DNA from: Vibrio quintilis
GTDB lineage: Bacteria > Pseudomonadota > Gammaproteobacteria > Enterobacterales > Vibrionaceae
Assembly: GCF_024529975.1 (NCBI RefSeq)
Contig: NZ_AP024897.1
Coordinates: 1,240,001-1,304,000, forward strand
DNA: 64,000 bases
Direction of reading: 5' to 3'
The position numbers and the translations under genes were made by a program. The notes under the pieces were generated by a model. The model did not search any database and was not told where the DNA came from. It saw nothing but the letters and a program-made list of their open reading frames with translations. Position 1 is the first letter of the stretch, and the number at the start of each line of letters is the position of its first letter. Shown here one piece after another: positions 56,109 to 64,000 of the stretch.

Positions 56109-57563
56109 ATGAAATTTATTGTTAAACCTCATCCTGAAATCTTTGTGAAAAGTGAATCAGTCCGTAAACGTTTTACGAAAATTCTTGAGTGTAATATTCG
56201 CAATATCGTAAAGAGCCGGACAGAATCTGTTGCTGTTTATAATCGTCGTGATCACATTGAGGTGACGGCTGTTTCCGATCAGTATTATCAGGAAGTGGTG
56301 GAAATTCTTACGCATACGCCGGGCATTCACCATGTCCTGGAAGTCGAGCAATCGGAATTCACCGATTTACATGACATTTATCAGCAGGTCTTAGCGCATC
56401 ACCGTCACAATATCGAAAATAAGACATTTGTGGTTCGGGCTAAGCGACGTGGTAAGCATGACTTTACCTCAATTGAACTGGAACGCTATGTTGGCGGTGG
56501 CCTGAATCAGGCTGTTGAAAGTGCTAAGGTTAAGCTGAACAAACCTGATATCACCATTAAGGTTGAAATTGCAGATGATAAGCTGAACCTGATTATTGCC
56601 AGACATAAAGGGTTAGGTGGCTTTCCTCTGGGAACACAGGAAGATGTGTTGAGCCTGATTTCCGGCGGGTTTGATTCCGGGGTTTCCAGCTATCTGCATA
56701 TCAAACGTGGCTCAAAAGTTCATTACTGCTTCTTCAATCTGGGTGGGCCGGCACACGAAATCGGCGTGAAACAGGTCGCCTCTTATCTGTGGAATAAATA
56801 TGGTTCATCGGCAAAAGTCCGGTTTATTTCGGTCGACTTTGAACCGGTTGTGGCCGAAATTCTGGAAAAAGTCGATGACGGTCAGATGGGCGTGGTGCTT
56901 AAGCGGATGTTTATGCGGGCTGCGGGCATGATTGCAGAACGTTTTGGTATTCAGGCGTTAGTCACCGGAGAAGCGTTAGGCCAGGTATCCAGCCAGACAC
57001 TAACCAATTTGCGTCATATTGATGGTGTAACAGATCGGTTGATTTTGCGTCCGCTGATTAACTGGGACAAAGAAGATATCATCAATCTGGCCAGAGATAT
57101 TGGCACAGAAGATTTTGCCAAAACCATGCCGGAATACTGTGGTGTGATTTCCAGAAAGCCGACGGTCAAAGCGGTAAAAGAAAAGCTGGAAGCGGAAGAA
57201 GATAATTTTGACTTCTCCATTCTGGACGATGTGGTACATCAGGCGCGTCAGATGGATATCCGTGATATCGAAAAAGAAAGTCAGCAGGAAGTACCGGATA
57301 TTGAGCTGGTCGATGCGGTGAATGAGCATGCGGTAGTGCTCGATATCCGCAGTCCGGATGAAGAAGACGAGCATCCGCTGGAGATTGATGGTGTCGAAGT
57401 TCGTCACTTACCTTTCTATAAACTGGCAACTCAGTTTGGCGATTTAGATCAGTCTAAAACTTATCTGCTTTATTGTGCTCGTGGTGTGATGAGTCGTTTG
57501 CAGGCGCTTTATCTGAAAGAGCAGGGGTTCGATAACGTGAAAGTTTACCGGCCAACTGCGTAA
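56109..57563 (+). CDS. thiI: tRNA 4-thiouridine synthase / sulfurtransferase ThiI
   Basis: ThiI makes 4-thiouridine 8 in tRNA and supplies sulfur for thiazole synthesis. The 484-residue product has the N-terminal ferredoxin-like and THUMP domains (about 1–165), the PP-loop [12 protein letters not shown] (about 184–195) and a C-terminal rhodanese domain. In the rhodanese domain the catalytic Cys lies in [12 protein letters not shown] (about residue 458). The start [20 protein letters not shown] matches the family. Confidence 0.97.
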   Translation: MKFIVKPHPEIFVKSESVRKRFTKILECNIRNIVKSRTESVAVYNRRDHIEVTAVSDQYYQEVVEILTHTPGIHHVLEVEQSEFTDLHDIYQQVLAHHRHNIENKTFVVRAKRRGKHDFTSIELERYVGGGLNQAVESAKVKLNKPDITIKVEIADDKLNLIIARHKGLGGFPLGTQEDVLSLISGGFDSGVSSYLHIKRGSKVHYCFFNLGGPAHEIGVKQVASYLWNKYGSSAKVRFISVDFEPVVAEILEKVDDGQMGVVLKRMFMRAAGMIAERFGIQALVTGEALGQVSSQTLTNLRHIDGVTDRLILRPLINWDKEDIINLARDIGTEDFAKTMPEYCGVISRKPTVKAVKEKLEAEEDNFDFSILDDVVHQARQMDIRDIEKESQQEVPDIELVDAVNEHAVVLDIRSPDEEDEHPLEIDGVEVRHLPFYKLATQFGDLDQSKTYLLYCARGVMSRLQALYLKEQGFDNVKVYRPTA

Positions 57564-57607
57564 GTTTATCCCCGGTTTATATACCGTTTGATTAAAGCAA
57601 TAGATTG

Positions 57608-57630
57608 AGCAGCCTTCGGGCTGCTTTTTT
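57608..57630 (+). terminator. Terminator after thiI
   Basis: The stem AGCAGCC / GGCTGCT with a stable TTCG tetraloop is followed by a T run. Confidence 0.92.
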
Positions 57631-57746
57631 GTGTTCAACGGATTTTGTGTTCAGCGGATTGTTTGTATGATTTTTCATCAATAAATATAGTGTCAACAGG
57701 TTTGAATTCAATGAGAGGAAAAACAGGTTTTCAGGGTGGGCAAATA

Positions 57747-57947
57747 CAAAAACGCACCGCCATAAAGGCGGTGCAAACATTTGACAGACAGGTCAAAATT
57801 TAATACAGGAAGTATGTTTCTATAACATATTCGTTACAAAAACGGTGGTAAATACCACCAGACTCGAAATACGAGCTTGCAAACACAACATCGCAACACA
57901 AAGTCTAATGATTCACAAGGGAATCAAGCCGTTAAGACTTGTTTGCG
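57747..57947 (-). ncRNA. gcvB: Small regulatory RNA GcvB
   Basis: The minus strand between thiI and gcvA encodes GcvB, the Hfq-dependent repressor of amino acid and peptide uptake mRNAs. The G/U-rich seed region is clear (GTGTTGCGATGTTGTGTTTG, plus-strand 57880–57900). So are the conserved ACTTCCTGTA and CCTGTCTGTC blocks near the 3' end and the terminator hairpin GCACCGCC / GGCGGTGC (57754–57774) with a T run. Arms AAGTCT / AGACTT and TGATTC / GAATCA make the 5' stem. The promoter has -35 TTGTGA (57977–57982), 17-bp spacer, and -10 TATATT (57954–57959). Length is about 200 nt, like the E. coli RNA. It is divergent from gcvA, the usual place. Confidence 0.9.
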
Positions 57948-57991
57948 GGGCAGAATATAGAATTTTTCTGGAGGTCTCACAACGGACAAAT

Positions 57992-58019
57992 TATAATGCT
58001 TCGCATTAAAAAAACTAAT
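57992..58019 (+). promoter_or_regulatory. gcvA promoter -10 element and possible GcvA operator
   Basis: A TATAAT box lies at 57992–57997, facing gcvA and overlapping the region of the gcvB promoter on the other strand. A CTAAT motif, the known GcvA recognition core, is at 58015–58019, just after the expected start of transcription. This placement would allow autorepression. Confidence 0.55.
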
Positions 58020-58040
58020 CCGTAATTTTAGGACGAAAGT

Positions 58041-58964
58041 GTGAATAAAAAATTACCACCACTAAATTCATTACGTGTTTTTGAATCGGCTGCACGTCAC
58101 TTAAGTTTTACCAAGGCTGCTGAAGAATTGTTTGTGACCCAGGCTGCAGTGAGCCATCAAATCAAATCACTAGAAGAGTTTCTTGGGATTAAGCTTTTTA
58201 TCAGAAGAAATCGCTCTTTATTACTAACAGATGAAGGACAAAATTATTTTTTCGATATCAAAGATGTTTTTACCTTTATTCAGGATGCGACGAATAAATT
58301 GCTGGAACGGAGTGAAAAAGGCGCTTTAACCATTAGTTTGCCTCCCAGTTTTGCTATTCAATGGCTGGTGCCGCGTTTGGCGGACTTTAACCGGCAGCAG
58401 CCTGATATTGATGTTCGGATAAAAGCAGTTGATAAGTATGAAGGGTCATTGCTTGATGATGTCGATGTTGCTATTTATTACGGCAAAGGGCTTTGGCCCG
58501 GCCTGAGGGCTGATAAGTTGTATCAGGAGTTTTTAATACCGCTGTGTGCCCCGTCTTTAATCCATGAAGGTTATGCGTTTCAGTCACTGAATGATCTGCA
58601 GCACCACACGCTATTACATGACGAATCCCGCAAAGACTGGCAACAGTTTACAAGGGAAAACGGGTTAGAACTTGAAAATGTGAATTATGGCCCTATTTTC
58701 AGTCATTCAACCATGGTTTTACAGGCAGCGGCGCTGGGGCAGGGGATTGCTCTGGGAAATAACGTTCTGGCGCAACCAGAAGTTGATGCTGGGCGTTTGG
58801 TGGCACCATTTGATAAAGTATTAATGACGGACAATGCTTTCTATCTGGTTTGCCATGAAACTCAGGCACATACCGGACGGATAGCGACATTCCGTAACTG
58901 GATGCTCAACCGGGCAAGACAGGAACAAGAGGTAATATTAGATGAAGGAATCGCAGTTGATTAG
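58041..58964 (+). CDS. gcvA: Glycine cleavage system transcriptional regulator GcvA
   Basis: GcvA is the LysR-type regulator of the glycine cleavage operon and activator of gcvB. The 307-residue product starts at a GTG and has the characteristic N-terminus LPPLNSLRVFESAARHLSFT, the HTH VTQAAVSHQIKSLEEFLGIK and a C-terminal effector domain. It is divergent from GcvB. Its end overlaps the following alpha/beta hydrolase gene by 23 bp, which suggests one transcript running to rlmM. Confidence 0.96.
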   Translation: MNKKLPPLNSLRVFESAARHLSFTKAAEELFVTQAAVSHQIKSLEEFLGIKLFIRRNRSLLLTDEGQNYFFDIKDVFTFIQDATNKLLERSEKGALTISLPPSFAIQWLVPRLADFNRQQPDIDVRIKAVDKYEGSLLDDVDVAIYYGKGLWPGLRADKLYQEFLIPLCAPSLIHEGYAFQSLNDLQHHTLLHDESRKDWQQFTRENGLELENVNYGPIFSHSTMVLQAAALGQGIALGNNVLAQPEVDAGRLVAPFDKVLMTDNAFYLVCHETQAHTGRIATFRNWMLNRARQEQEVILDEGIAVD

Positions 58965-59565
58965 TGGTCATGACGGGCCGGTTTTCATTTTTGCCCACGG
59001 TGCAGGTGCCGGGATGATGCATCCGTTTATGGAGACCATGACCCGGCATCTGGTCCGGCATGGCATCCGGGTGGTCAGGTTTAATTTTCCTTATATGATT
59101 CGTCAGCAGCAGGAAGAGAAGAAGTTTCCGCCGGATCGCGCTCCTAAGCTGCTTGAAGCATTTGAGCAGATGATTGAGGCCCATGGGCAGCAGGGGGTGG
59201 TTATTGGTGGTAAGTCGATGGGCGGGCGTATGGCCAGCCTGCTGGCTGATCATCCGTCTGTTAAAGGGGTTGCGTGTCTTGGTTTTCCATTTCATCCGCC
59301 GGGTAAACCGGAAAAAATGAAAGGAGAACATCTGGCCGATTGTCCGGTGCCTTGTTTAATTCTGCAGGGAGAGCGGGATACATTTGGTAAACGGGAAGAA
59401 GTGGAACAGATGAATTTCAGTCAGCAGGTTCGGCTGGAGTTTATTCCTGATGGCGATCATAGTTTTAAACCCCGTAAGCGCTCCGGTTATACGGAAGAAG
59501 AAAATCTGGCAAATGCAGCGGAGTTGTTAGGCCGGTTTATCCGGGAGGTGATGGATGAAAACTAA
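58942..59565 (+). CDS. Alpha/beta hydrolase family protein (KANL3/Tex30-like)
   Basis: The 207-residue cytoplasmic protein has the hydrolase fold landmarks: FAHGAGAGMMHPFMETM (oxyanion loop), nucleophile elbow GGKSMGGRMAS (Ser about residue 93), acid in LQGERDTFGKREEVEQ, and His in PDGDHSFKPRK. It resembles the small KANL3/Tex30-type dienelactone-hydrolase-like family. Substrate is unknown. It is embedded between gcvA and a DUF423 gene with overlaps on both sides. Confidence 0.85.
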   Translation: MKESQLISGHDGPVFIFAHGAGAGMMHPFMETMTRHLVRHGIRVVRFNFPYMIRQQQEEKKFPPDRAPKLLEAFEQMIEAHGQQGVVIGGKSMGGRMASLLADHPSVKGVACLGFPFHPPGKPEKMKGEHLADCPVPCLILQGERDTFGKREEVEQMNFSQQVRLEFIPDGDHSFKPRKRSGYTEEENLANAAELLGRFIREVMDEN

Positions 59566-59962
59566 AGGGTTGTTCACTTTCGCAGCATGCTCTGGTGCTT
59601 TAAGCGTGATATTGGGGGCATTTGCCGCACATGGGCTGAAATCAGTATTATCTCCCTACTTGCTGGGTGTGTTTGAAACCGGTGTGCATTATCAGTTTAT
59701 TCATACTTTATCGATCTTGTGCTGCGCTATCATGCTTTATCTCTTGCGGAGCGACGATGAAAATAAAGCACGGAAATATTTCTGTCGGGCTGCGATTTGC
59801 TTTATGATCGGCATCTTTTGCTTTAGTGGCAGTTTATATCTGTTAGCGCTGACCGGAGTGAAATGGTTGGGGCCGGTGACGCCTTTTGGTGGATTATGCT
59901 TTATTGTCGGCTGGCTCACCATGATGATGGCTGCGTGGAATATGAAAGAGGTGAGTTCGTGA
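59555..59962 (+). CDS. ygdD: DUF423 family inner membrane protein (YgdD-like)
   Basis: The 135-residue protein has four predicted membrane helices and the family signature [20 protein letters not shown] (about residues 14–33). [20 protein letters not shown] lies near residues 100–120. Function is unknown. The gcvA–ygdD–rlmM order is the same as in E. coli. It overlaps the hydrolase gene by 11 bp and rlmM by four (GTGA). Confidence 0.93.
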   Translation: MKTKGLFTFAACSGALSVILGAFAAHGLKSVLSPYLLGVFETGVHYQFIHTLSILCCAIMLYLLRSDDENKARKYFCRAAICFMIGIFCFSGSLYLLALTGVKWLGPVTPFGGLCFIVGWLTMMMAAWNMKEVSS

Positions 59963-61050
59963 AGCAGGTTATGCTTTATTGCCGTGCTGGTTTTGAAAAA
60001 GACTGTGCGGGAGAAGTTCAGGAGAAAGCTACAAATATAGAAGTATTTGGCTTTCCGCGTTTAGAAAGAAATTCCGGTTATGTGCTGTTTGAGTGCTATC
60101 AGGACGGTGATGCGGAACGCTTGATTCGTGAACTGGACTTTAACAATCTGATTTTTACCCGGCAGTTTTTTGCGGTTGCCTGCAGTTTTGAGGCGTTGCC
60201 GGAACATGATCGGGTCACACCTTTGCTGAATGAACTGAATGGAATGGAAGGGTTTCCCCGCTGTGGAGATCTGCGTGTTGAAACGCCGGATACCAATGAA
60301 GCGAAATCTCTGCTGAAATTCTGCCGGAAATTTACCGTGCCGCTTCGTCAGGCTTTACGTGGCAAAGGGATACTGTTCCATAAAGAAAATGCCAAAAAGC
60401 CTGTATTGCATGTCTGCTTTGTCAAACCGGGGCATTGTTATCTGGGGTATTCATTCAGTGACAACAACTCGGCTTTTTTTATGGGAATTCCCCGGCTCAA
60501 ATTTCCATCCGATGCACCCAGCCGTTCAACGCTCAAGCTGGAAGAAGCATTTCATGTCTTTATTCCCCGTCCGGAATGGGATGAACGTTTAGCTTCTGGT
60601 ATGTGGGCGGTTGATTTAGGTGCATGTCCCGGCGGCTGGACATATCAGCTGGTAAAGCGCTCGATGTTTGTTCATGCCGTGGATAACGGCATGATGGCAG
60701 ACAGCCTGATGGACACCGGGCAGGTTAAACATCACATGGAAGATGGTTTTAAGTTTGAGCCACTGAAGAAAAACGTCACCTGGCTGGTGTGCGATATGAT
60801 TGAGAAACCCTCCAGAGTCGCGCAGTTAATGGGAGAATGGCTGATTCGCGGCTGGGCGAAGGAAGCGATCTTTAATTTGAAATTACCAATGAAAGGTCGT
60901 TACGAAGAGGTCTCTGAAGATATCGAAAATCTGAAACTGTTTTTTAAGGAGAATCAGATACAGTTTAAGCTTCAGGCAAAACATCTTTATCATGACCGGG
61001 AAGAAATCACGGTTCATGTTCAGATCCTTTCCCGAATTTCTCCTTATTAA
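59959..61050 (+). CDS. rlmM: 23S rRNA 2'-O-ribose methyltransferase RlmM (C2498)
   Basis: RlmM methylates C2498 of 23S rRNA. The product of 363 residues has an N-terminal THUMP-containing half ([20 protein letters not shown]) and a Rossmann methyltransferase domain with [19 protein letters not shown] (SAM site). Later segments VCDMIEKP and [12 protein letters not shown] supply the catalytic K-D-K-E type residues. The GTG at 59959 is chosen because it overlaps the DUF423 stop and matches the family start. The open frame begins 32 codons earlier inside that gene. Confidence 0.96.
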   Translation: MKQVMLYCRAGFEKDCAGEVQEKATNIEVFGFPRLERNSGYVLFECYQDGDAERLIRELDFNNLIFTRQFFAVACSFEALPEHDRVTPLLNELNGMEGFPRCGDLRVETPDTNEAKSLLKFCRKFTVPLRQALRGKGILFHKENAKKPVLHVCFVKPGHCYLGYSFSDNNSAFFMGIPRLKFPSDAPSRSTLKLEEAFHVFIPRPEWDERLASGMWAVDLGACPGGWTYQLVKRSMFVHAVDNGMMADSLMDTGQVKHHMEDGFKFEPLKKNVTWLVCDMIEKPSRVAQLMGEWLIRGWAKEAIFNLKLPMKGRYEEVSEDIENLKLFFKENQIQFKLQAKHLYHDREEITVHVQILSRISPY

Positions 61051-61054
61051 TCTG

Positions 61055-61090
61055 TTCAGGGGCTGAGCTGACTCTGCCCCTGAAGCTTCT
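61055..61090 (+). terminator. Hairpin after rlmM
   Basis: The 9-bp stem TTCAGGGGC / GCCCCTGAA with a 12-nt loop is followed by GCTTCTTTCC, a weak T tract. It lies between convergent rlmM and xni. Confidence 0.55.
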
Positions 61091-61099
61091 TTCCCCGGT

Positions 61100-61876
61100 T
61101 TAATGTTCAGGCTGGTGATAACGGATGTCCTGCAGGTTAAAGCCCAGTTGAATGTCTGTTTTGAGTGTTGCGACGGCTTTACATGCAATCGCCAGTTCCC
61201 GGTGTTCTGTCAGCTTTTTCCGGTACTTTTCAGCCAGTGTATCGCAATTGAATGCTTCTTCCATGTTTTTACAATGGGTCAGAATCTCTTTGGCGGCTTT
61301 TGGACCAACTCCGGGGATGCCGGATACCTGGCTGGAACTGATGCCGGCCAGCCCCCAGAAATCTGTCAGCTGAGACGGGCGGACACCAAACTCCCGTTCG
61401 ATAAATGGCGTATCGAGCCAACGGTGCTGAAAATAATCCCGGATTCTGAGTGTCGGCGATAATAACTGGCAGTAACCTTTATCCGTAGAAATGATGGTCA
61501 CCTGCTCTTGTCGGGCGGCAACTTTCATTGCCAGTGTTGCCACCAGATCGTCTGCCTCATCCCCCTCAGAAAGCAGTGAATCGAGGCCCATTTCCCACCA
61601 GGATTGCTGGATTGCATCCAGATTTTGCTTCAGGGGTTCCGGCATCGGTTTACGCTTTTCTTTGTATCCGGGCAGCAGTTTTCCCCGCCAGCCTTTATCT
61701 TCAGAATCATGATCAAAAACAGCAATCATATGCGTGGGTTGTGTTTCCTGAATGATTTTTGAAAGAGTTTTAGTCGTGGTATTGATGGTTCTCCGGATAT
61801 CTTCAGGGTCGGGTTGTGCGGAATGAACACGCCGGATGAGATTGAGTGCATCGATGATGACCAGATGTAATGACAT
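61100..61876 (-). CDS. xni: Flap endonuclease Xni (ExoIX, YgdG)
   Basis: The 258-residue protein is a stand-alone homologue of the 5'-nuclease domain of DNA polymerase I. It has metal-binding Asp residues in DALNLIRRVHSAQ, AVFDHDSEDKGWRGKLLPGY and SEGDEADDLVATLA, and a helix-hairpin-helix (GISSSQVSGIPGVGPKAAKE, about residues 174–193). The family binds one active-site metal and acts on flap DNA. It is convergent with rlmM. Confidence 0.95.
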   Translation of the reverse strand: MSLHLVIIDALNLIRRVHSAQPDPEDIRRTINTTTKTLSKIIQETQPTHMIAVFDHDSEDKGWRGKLLPGYKEKRKPMPEPLKQNLDAIQQSWWEMGLDSLLSEGDEADDLVATLAMKVAARQEQVTIISTDKGYCQLLSPTLRIRDYFQHRWLDTPFIEREFGVRPSQLTDFWGLAGISSSQVSGIPGVGPKAAKEILTHCKNMEEAFNCDTLAEKYRKKLTEHRELAIACKAVATLKTDIQLGFNLQDIRYHQPEH

Positions 61877-61966
61877 GAGCTAAAAATAATAAGGGCAGGG
61901 GCCCTTATTGTAATCAAATCGCACTGTTTTTCAAAGGCGGGAAATTTGCGAAGCATGCAGTTGTTA

Positions 61967-63328
61967 TCAGGTTGAGATTTGGTAACAGGGGTCATAGGCA
62001 TGACCTCCCGGAAGTTTCATCCTATCCTGAGCAACAAAATCTTTCAGTAGCTTATCCATTTTCCGCATCAGTTCCGGCAGGCCATCAATGATGAATGGAC
62101 CAAATTCTTCGATCTCCCGGATACCTTCCGCTTTAACATTCCCGGCAACAATTCCGGAGAAAGCTTTACGCAAATTGGCAGCCAGTGATTCAGGTGCCTG
62201 ATCAAGATGTAAGTCCAGATCCGCCATGGTTTCGTGAGTCGGAATAAATGGCAGCTGAAATTCAGGCGCAACTTTCAGTGACCAGTTAAAGCTGTAGGCA
62301 TCGCCCTGTTCTTTCCGGTATTGACGGACTTCCGGCATTTTCTGGCTCATCACTCTGGCCGCTTCTGCCGGGTCATCAATGATAATCTGATAATGCTTAC
62401 GGGCGGCTTCGCCCAGTGTATCTTTGATAAACTCATCCAGTGAACGGAAATAGTCTTCACTTTCTTTCGGGCCGGTTAACACAATTGGCAGGGGTTGATC
62501 AGCATTCTCCGGATGCATCATGATCCCCAGAATATAGAGCAGCTCTTCAGCCGTGCCCGGCCCGCCCGGGAAAATGATAATGCCGTGTGCCATACGAACA
62601 AACGCTTCAAGGCGTTTTTCAATATCCGGCATGATAATGAGTTCATTGACGATTGGGTTTGGTGGCTCAGCAGCAATAATCGAGGGTTCAGTCAGCCCGA
62701 TATAACGCGCGTTATTATACCTTTGTTTGGCATGGCCAATGGCTGCACCTTTCATCGGGCCTTCCATTGCACCGGGGCCGCAGCCGGTACAAATATTCAT
62801 TTCACGTAGTCCGAGTTCATTCCCCACTTCCCGTGTGTATTGATATTCCGTCGGGTTGATGGAATGCCCGCCCCAGCAGACAACCATATTGGGAACGACG
62901 CCCGGAATTAAAGTCCCGGCATTACGCAGAATACTAAAGACCAGATTGGTAATATGAATCGAATTGGTCATGTTCAGGCGCTGACTTTCGGCAACATGCA
63001 TGTTGACGTACACAATGTCACGTAACACGGAGGAGAGATGCTCCTGAATTCCTTTAATAATTTCCCCATCAACAAAGGCATGGGCCGGCGGGTTTGACAG
63101 CTCCAGCTTGATGCCACGTTCCCTGCGGAGAACGTTAACATCAAAATTCTGGTACTTATCCAGAAGTTCCTTCGAGTTATCGGTGTGGCTGCCTGAGTTG
63201 AGAACAGCCAGCGTGCAGTTACGGTACAATTGATACAAATCGCCACTTGAGGCGGTTTTCTTTAAACGCTCAACCTCAAGTTGCGACAATAAGTTCATAC
63301 TTCCTGTCGGACTAATATGTGTAATCAT
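61967..63328 (-). CDS. ppnN: Pyrimidine/purine nucleotide 5'-monophosphate nucleosidase PpnN
   Basis: PpnN (YgdH) cleaves nucleoside monophosphates to base and ribose-5-phosphate and is stimulated by (p)ppGpp in E. coli. The 453-residue product begins [20 protein letters not shown], has the LOG-family site [20 protein letters not shown] (about residues 252–271), [20 protein letters not shown] and the extra C-terminal domain of the long form. It lies upstream of xni on the same strand. Confidence 0.96.
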   Translation of the reverse strand: MITHISPTGSMNLLSQLEVERLKKTASSGDLYQLYRNCTLAVLNSGSHTDNSKELLDKYQNFDVNVLRRERGIKLELSNPPAHAFVDGEIIKGIQEHLSSVLRDIVYVNMHVAESQRLNMTNSIHITNLVFSILRNAGTLIPGVVPNMVVCWGGHSINPTEYQYTREVGNELGLREMNICTGCGPGAMEGPMKGAAIGHAKQRYNNARYIGLTEPSIIAAEPPNPIVNELIIMPDIEKRLEAFVRMAHGIIIFPGGPGTAEELLYILGIMMHPENADQPLPIVLTGPKESEDYFRSLDEFIKDTLGEAARKHYQIIIDDPAEAARVMSQKMPEVRQYRKEQGDAYSFNWSLKVAPEFQLPFIPTHETMADLDLHLDQAPESLAANLRKAFSGIVAGNVKAEGIREIEEFGPFIIDGLPELMRKMDKLLKDFVAQDRMKLPGGHAYDPCYQIST

Positions 63329-63547
63329 GAAGGTCTCCTGTTCCCGGAAACTGGATCAGTTCTCTTGGTTATAATGTGTTGTATAACCCGGTTATTACTG
63401 ATGTTTATCTCAGTGACCGGGTATTCGTTTAACTCTATGATTTTCATTACCAATCTAGTTGGGTGTCAGTTTATCCGGAAACTTGTTTACATCAATTATG
63501 AGAGACTCTTCACATGATTGATACAATTGCGGCTAAAAAACGTACAG

Positions 63548-64000
63548 TTATTGCCATGATGTCTGATCGGGGCCTTTATCTTTGATTCTGTAAAGTCGCT
63601 GATAAAGTCGTTCCAGCGTTTCTTCCGGTGAGTCATCTTCCTGAAAAGGGACACAGATACTGCTGATGGTTATTTTCAGCTCCTGATCTTTAAATTTAAA
63701 AGGGATATTCCGGATGTTGTGCTGGATATTCTGGATTAATGAATAACATTCCTGTTCTTCCCGATCCGGGAGAATGATTAAAAACTCTTCACCGGAAATC
63801 CGGGCCACGGTATCTGTGGCTGTTGTTTCTTTCATGATCGCTCTGGCAATAATCTTGAGTGCTTTATCCCCGGCAGGATACCCAAAATGTCTGTTAATTG
63901 ATTTGAAGTTATCAATATCAAACAAAGCGAGCCTTAAAGGATGCCGGGTTCGTATCCAGCGATGATATTCCAGTTCCAGACGATGATGCAGCGCAGTCCG
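63548..64000 (-). CDS. GGDEF domain protein, C-terminal part (gene starts beyond the window)
   Basis: The frame is open to the right edge and reads HHRLELEYHRWIRTRHPLRL, then LALFDIDNFKSINRHFGYPA and ARISGEEFLIILPDREEQE. The active loop is SGEEF instead of GGDEF/GGEEF, with Ser at the first place. The allosteric RxxD site five residues ahead is missing its Arg (TDTV). It may be a diguanylate cyclase with altered feedback control or a degenerate member. The sensory N-terminus is outside the window. The product ends with a short tail after the GGDEF domain. Confidence 0.85.
   Translation of the reverse strand, partial: RTALHHRLELEYHRWIRTRHPLRLALFDIDNFKSINRHFGYPAGDKALKIIARAIMKETTATDTVARISGEEFLIILPDREEQECYSLIQNIQHNIRNIPFKFKDQELKITISSICVPFQEDDSPEETLERLYQRLYRIKDKGPDQTSWQ

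Overview
The window is chromosomal DNA of a Vibrio or close relative (Vibrionaceae). The order smpB–ratA–ratB–bamE–recN–nadK–grpE–dnaK–dnaJ–minor pilin genes is the familiar Vibrio arrangement. PomAB sodium-type flagellar stator genes, a gcvB/gcvA pair, a dxs–ispA–xseB operon and Vibrio-type palindromic repeats point the same way. Identifications rest on reading protein motifs and recalled family sequences; no database search was run.

Region by region. 1–5.8 kb: end of an ion channel gene, then smpB, ratAB, bamE, recN (behind a 40-bp perfect palindrome carrying two LexA boxes), nadK and grpE (behind a sigma-32-type promoter). 5.8–11.3 kb: two minus-strand operons, an acyltransferase/CdsA-like/CDP-alcohol phosphotransferase lipid cluster and a TAXI-type TRAP transporter. 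11.6–18 kb: dnaK, dnaJ and four type IV minor pilin genes. 18–21.6 kb: glutathione-dependent formaldehyde detoxification (fghA, adhC), a divergent LysR regulator and tadA. 22–30.4 kb: mltF, purL (PurR box) and a secreted GH28 exopolygalacturonase. 30.4–37.9 kb: yaeP/DUF4250, a double SnoaL-like envelope protein, proS, a small-HTH/yaiI/trmO operon, DUF3549, yqcC and truC.

38–47.7 kb is an accessory type VI secretion island: vgrG, a TPR protein that probably acts as an adaptor, an Rhs protein of 1775 residues with a PAAR-like region and an AT-rich C-terminal putative HNH/Endo VII-type nuclease toxin, and an AT-rich DUF1963-like immunity gene. The long region upstream of vgrG contains a Vibrio palindromic unit, a pair of identical 12-bp palindromes 41 bp apart and a sigma-54-like sequence. 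A LysR–MFS–VOC cassette follows.

50.7–64 kb returns to core genes: dxs, ispA, xseB, pomA, pomB, thiI, the small RNA GcvB (recognised from its sequence on the minus strand), gcvA, an alpha/beta hydrolase, a DUF423 gene, rlmM, xni, ppnN and the end of a GGDEF gene. The most striking anomaly is that pomB is interrupted by a single in-frame TAG at codon 113, with the rest of the protein intact in the same frame. Part of the island's toxin module and its probable adaptor are the best candidates for undescribed biology.
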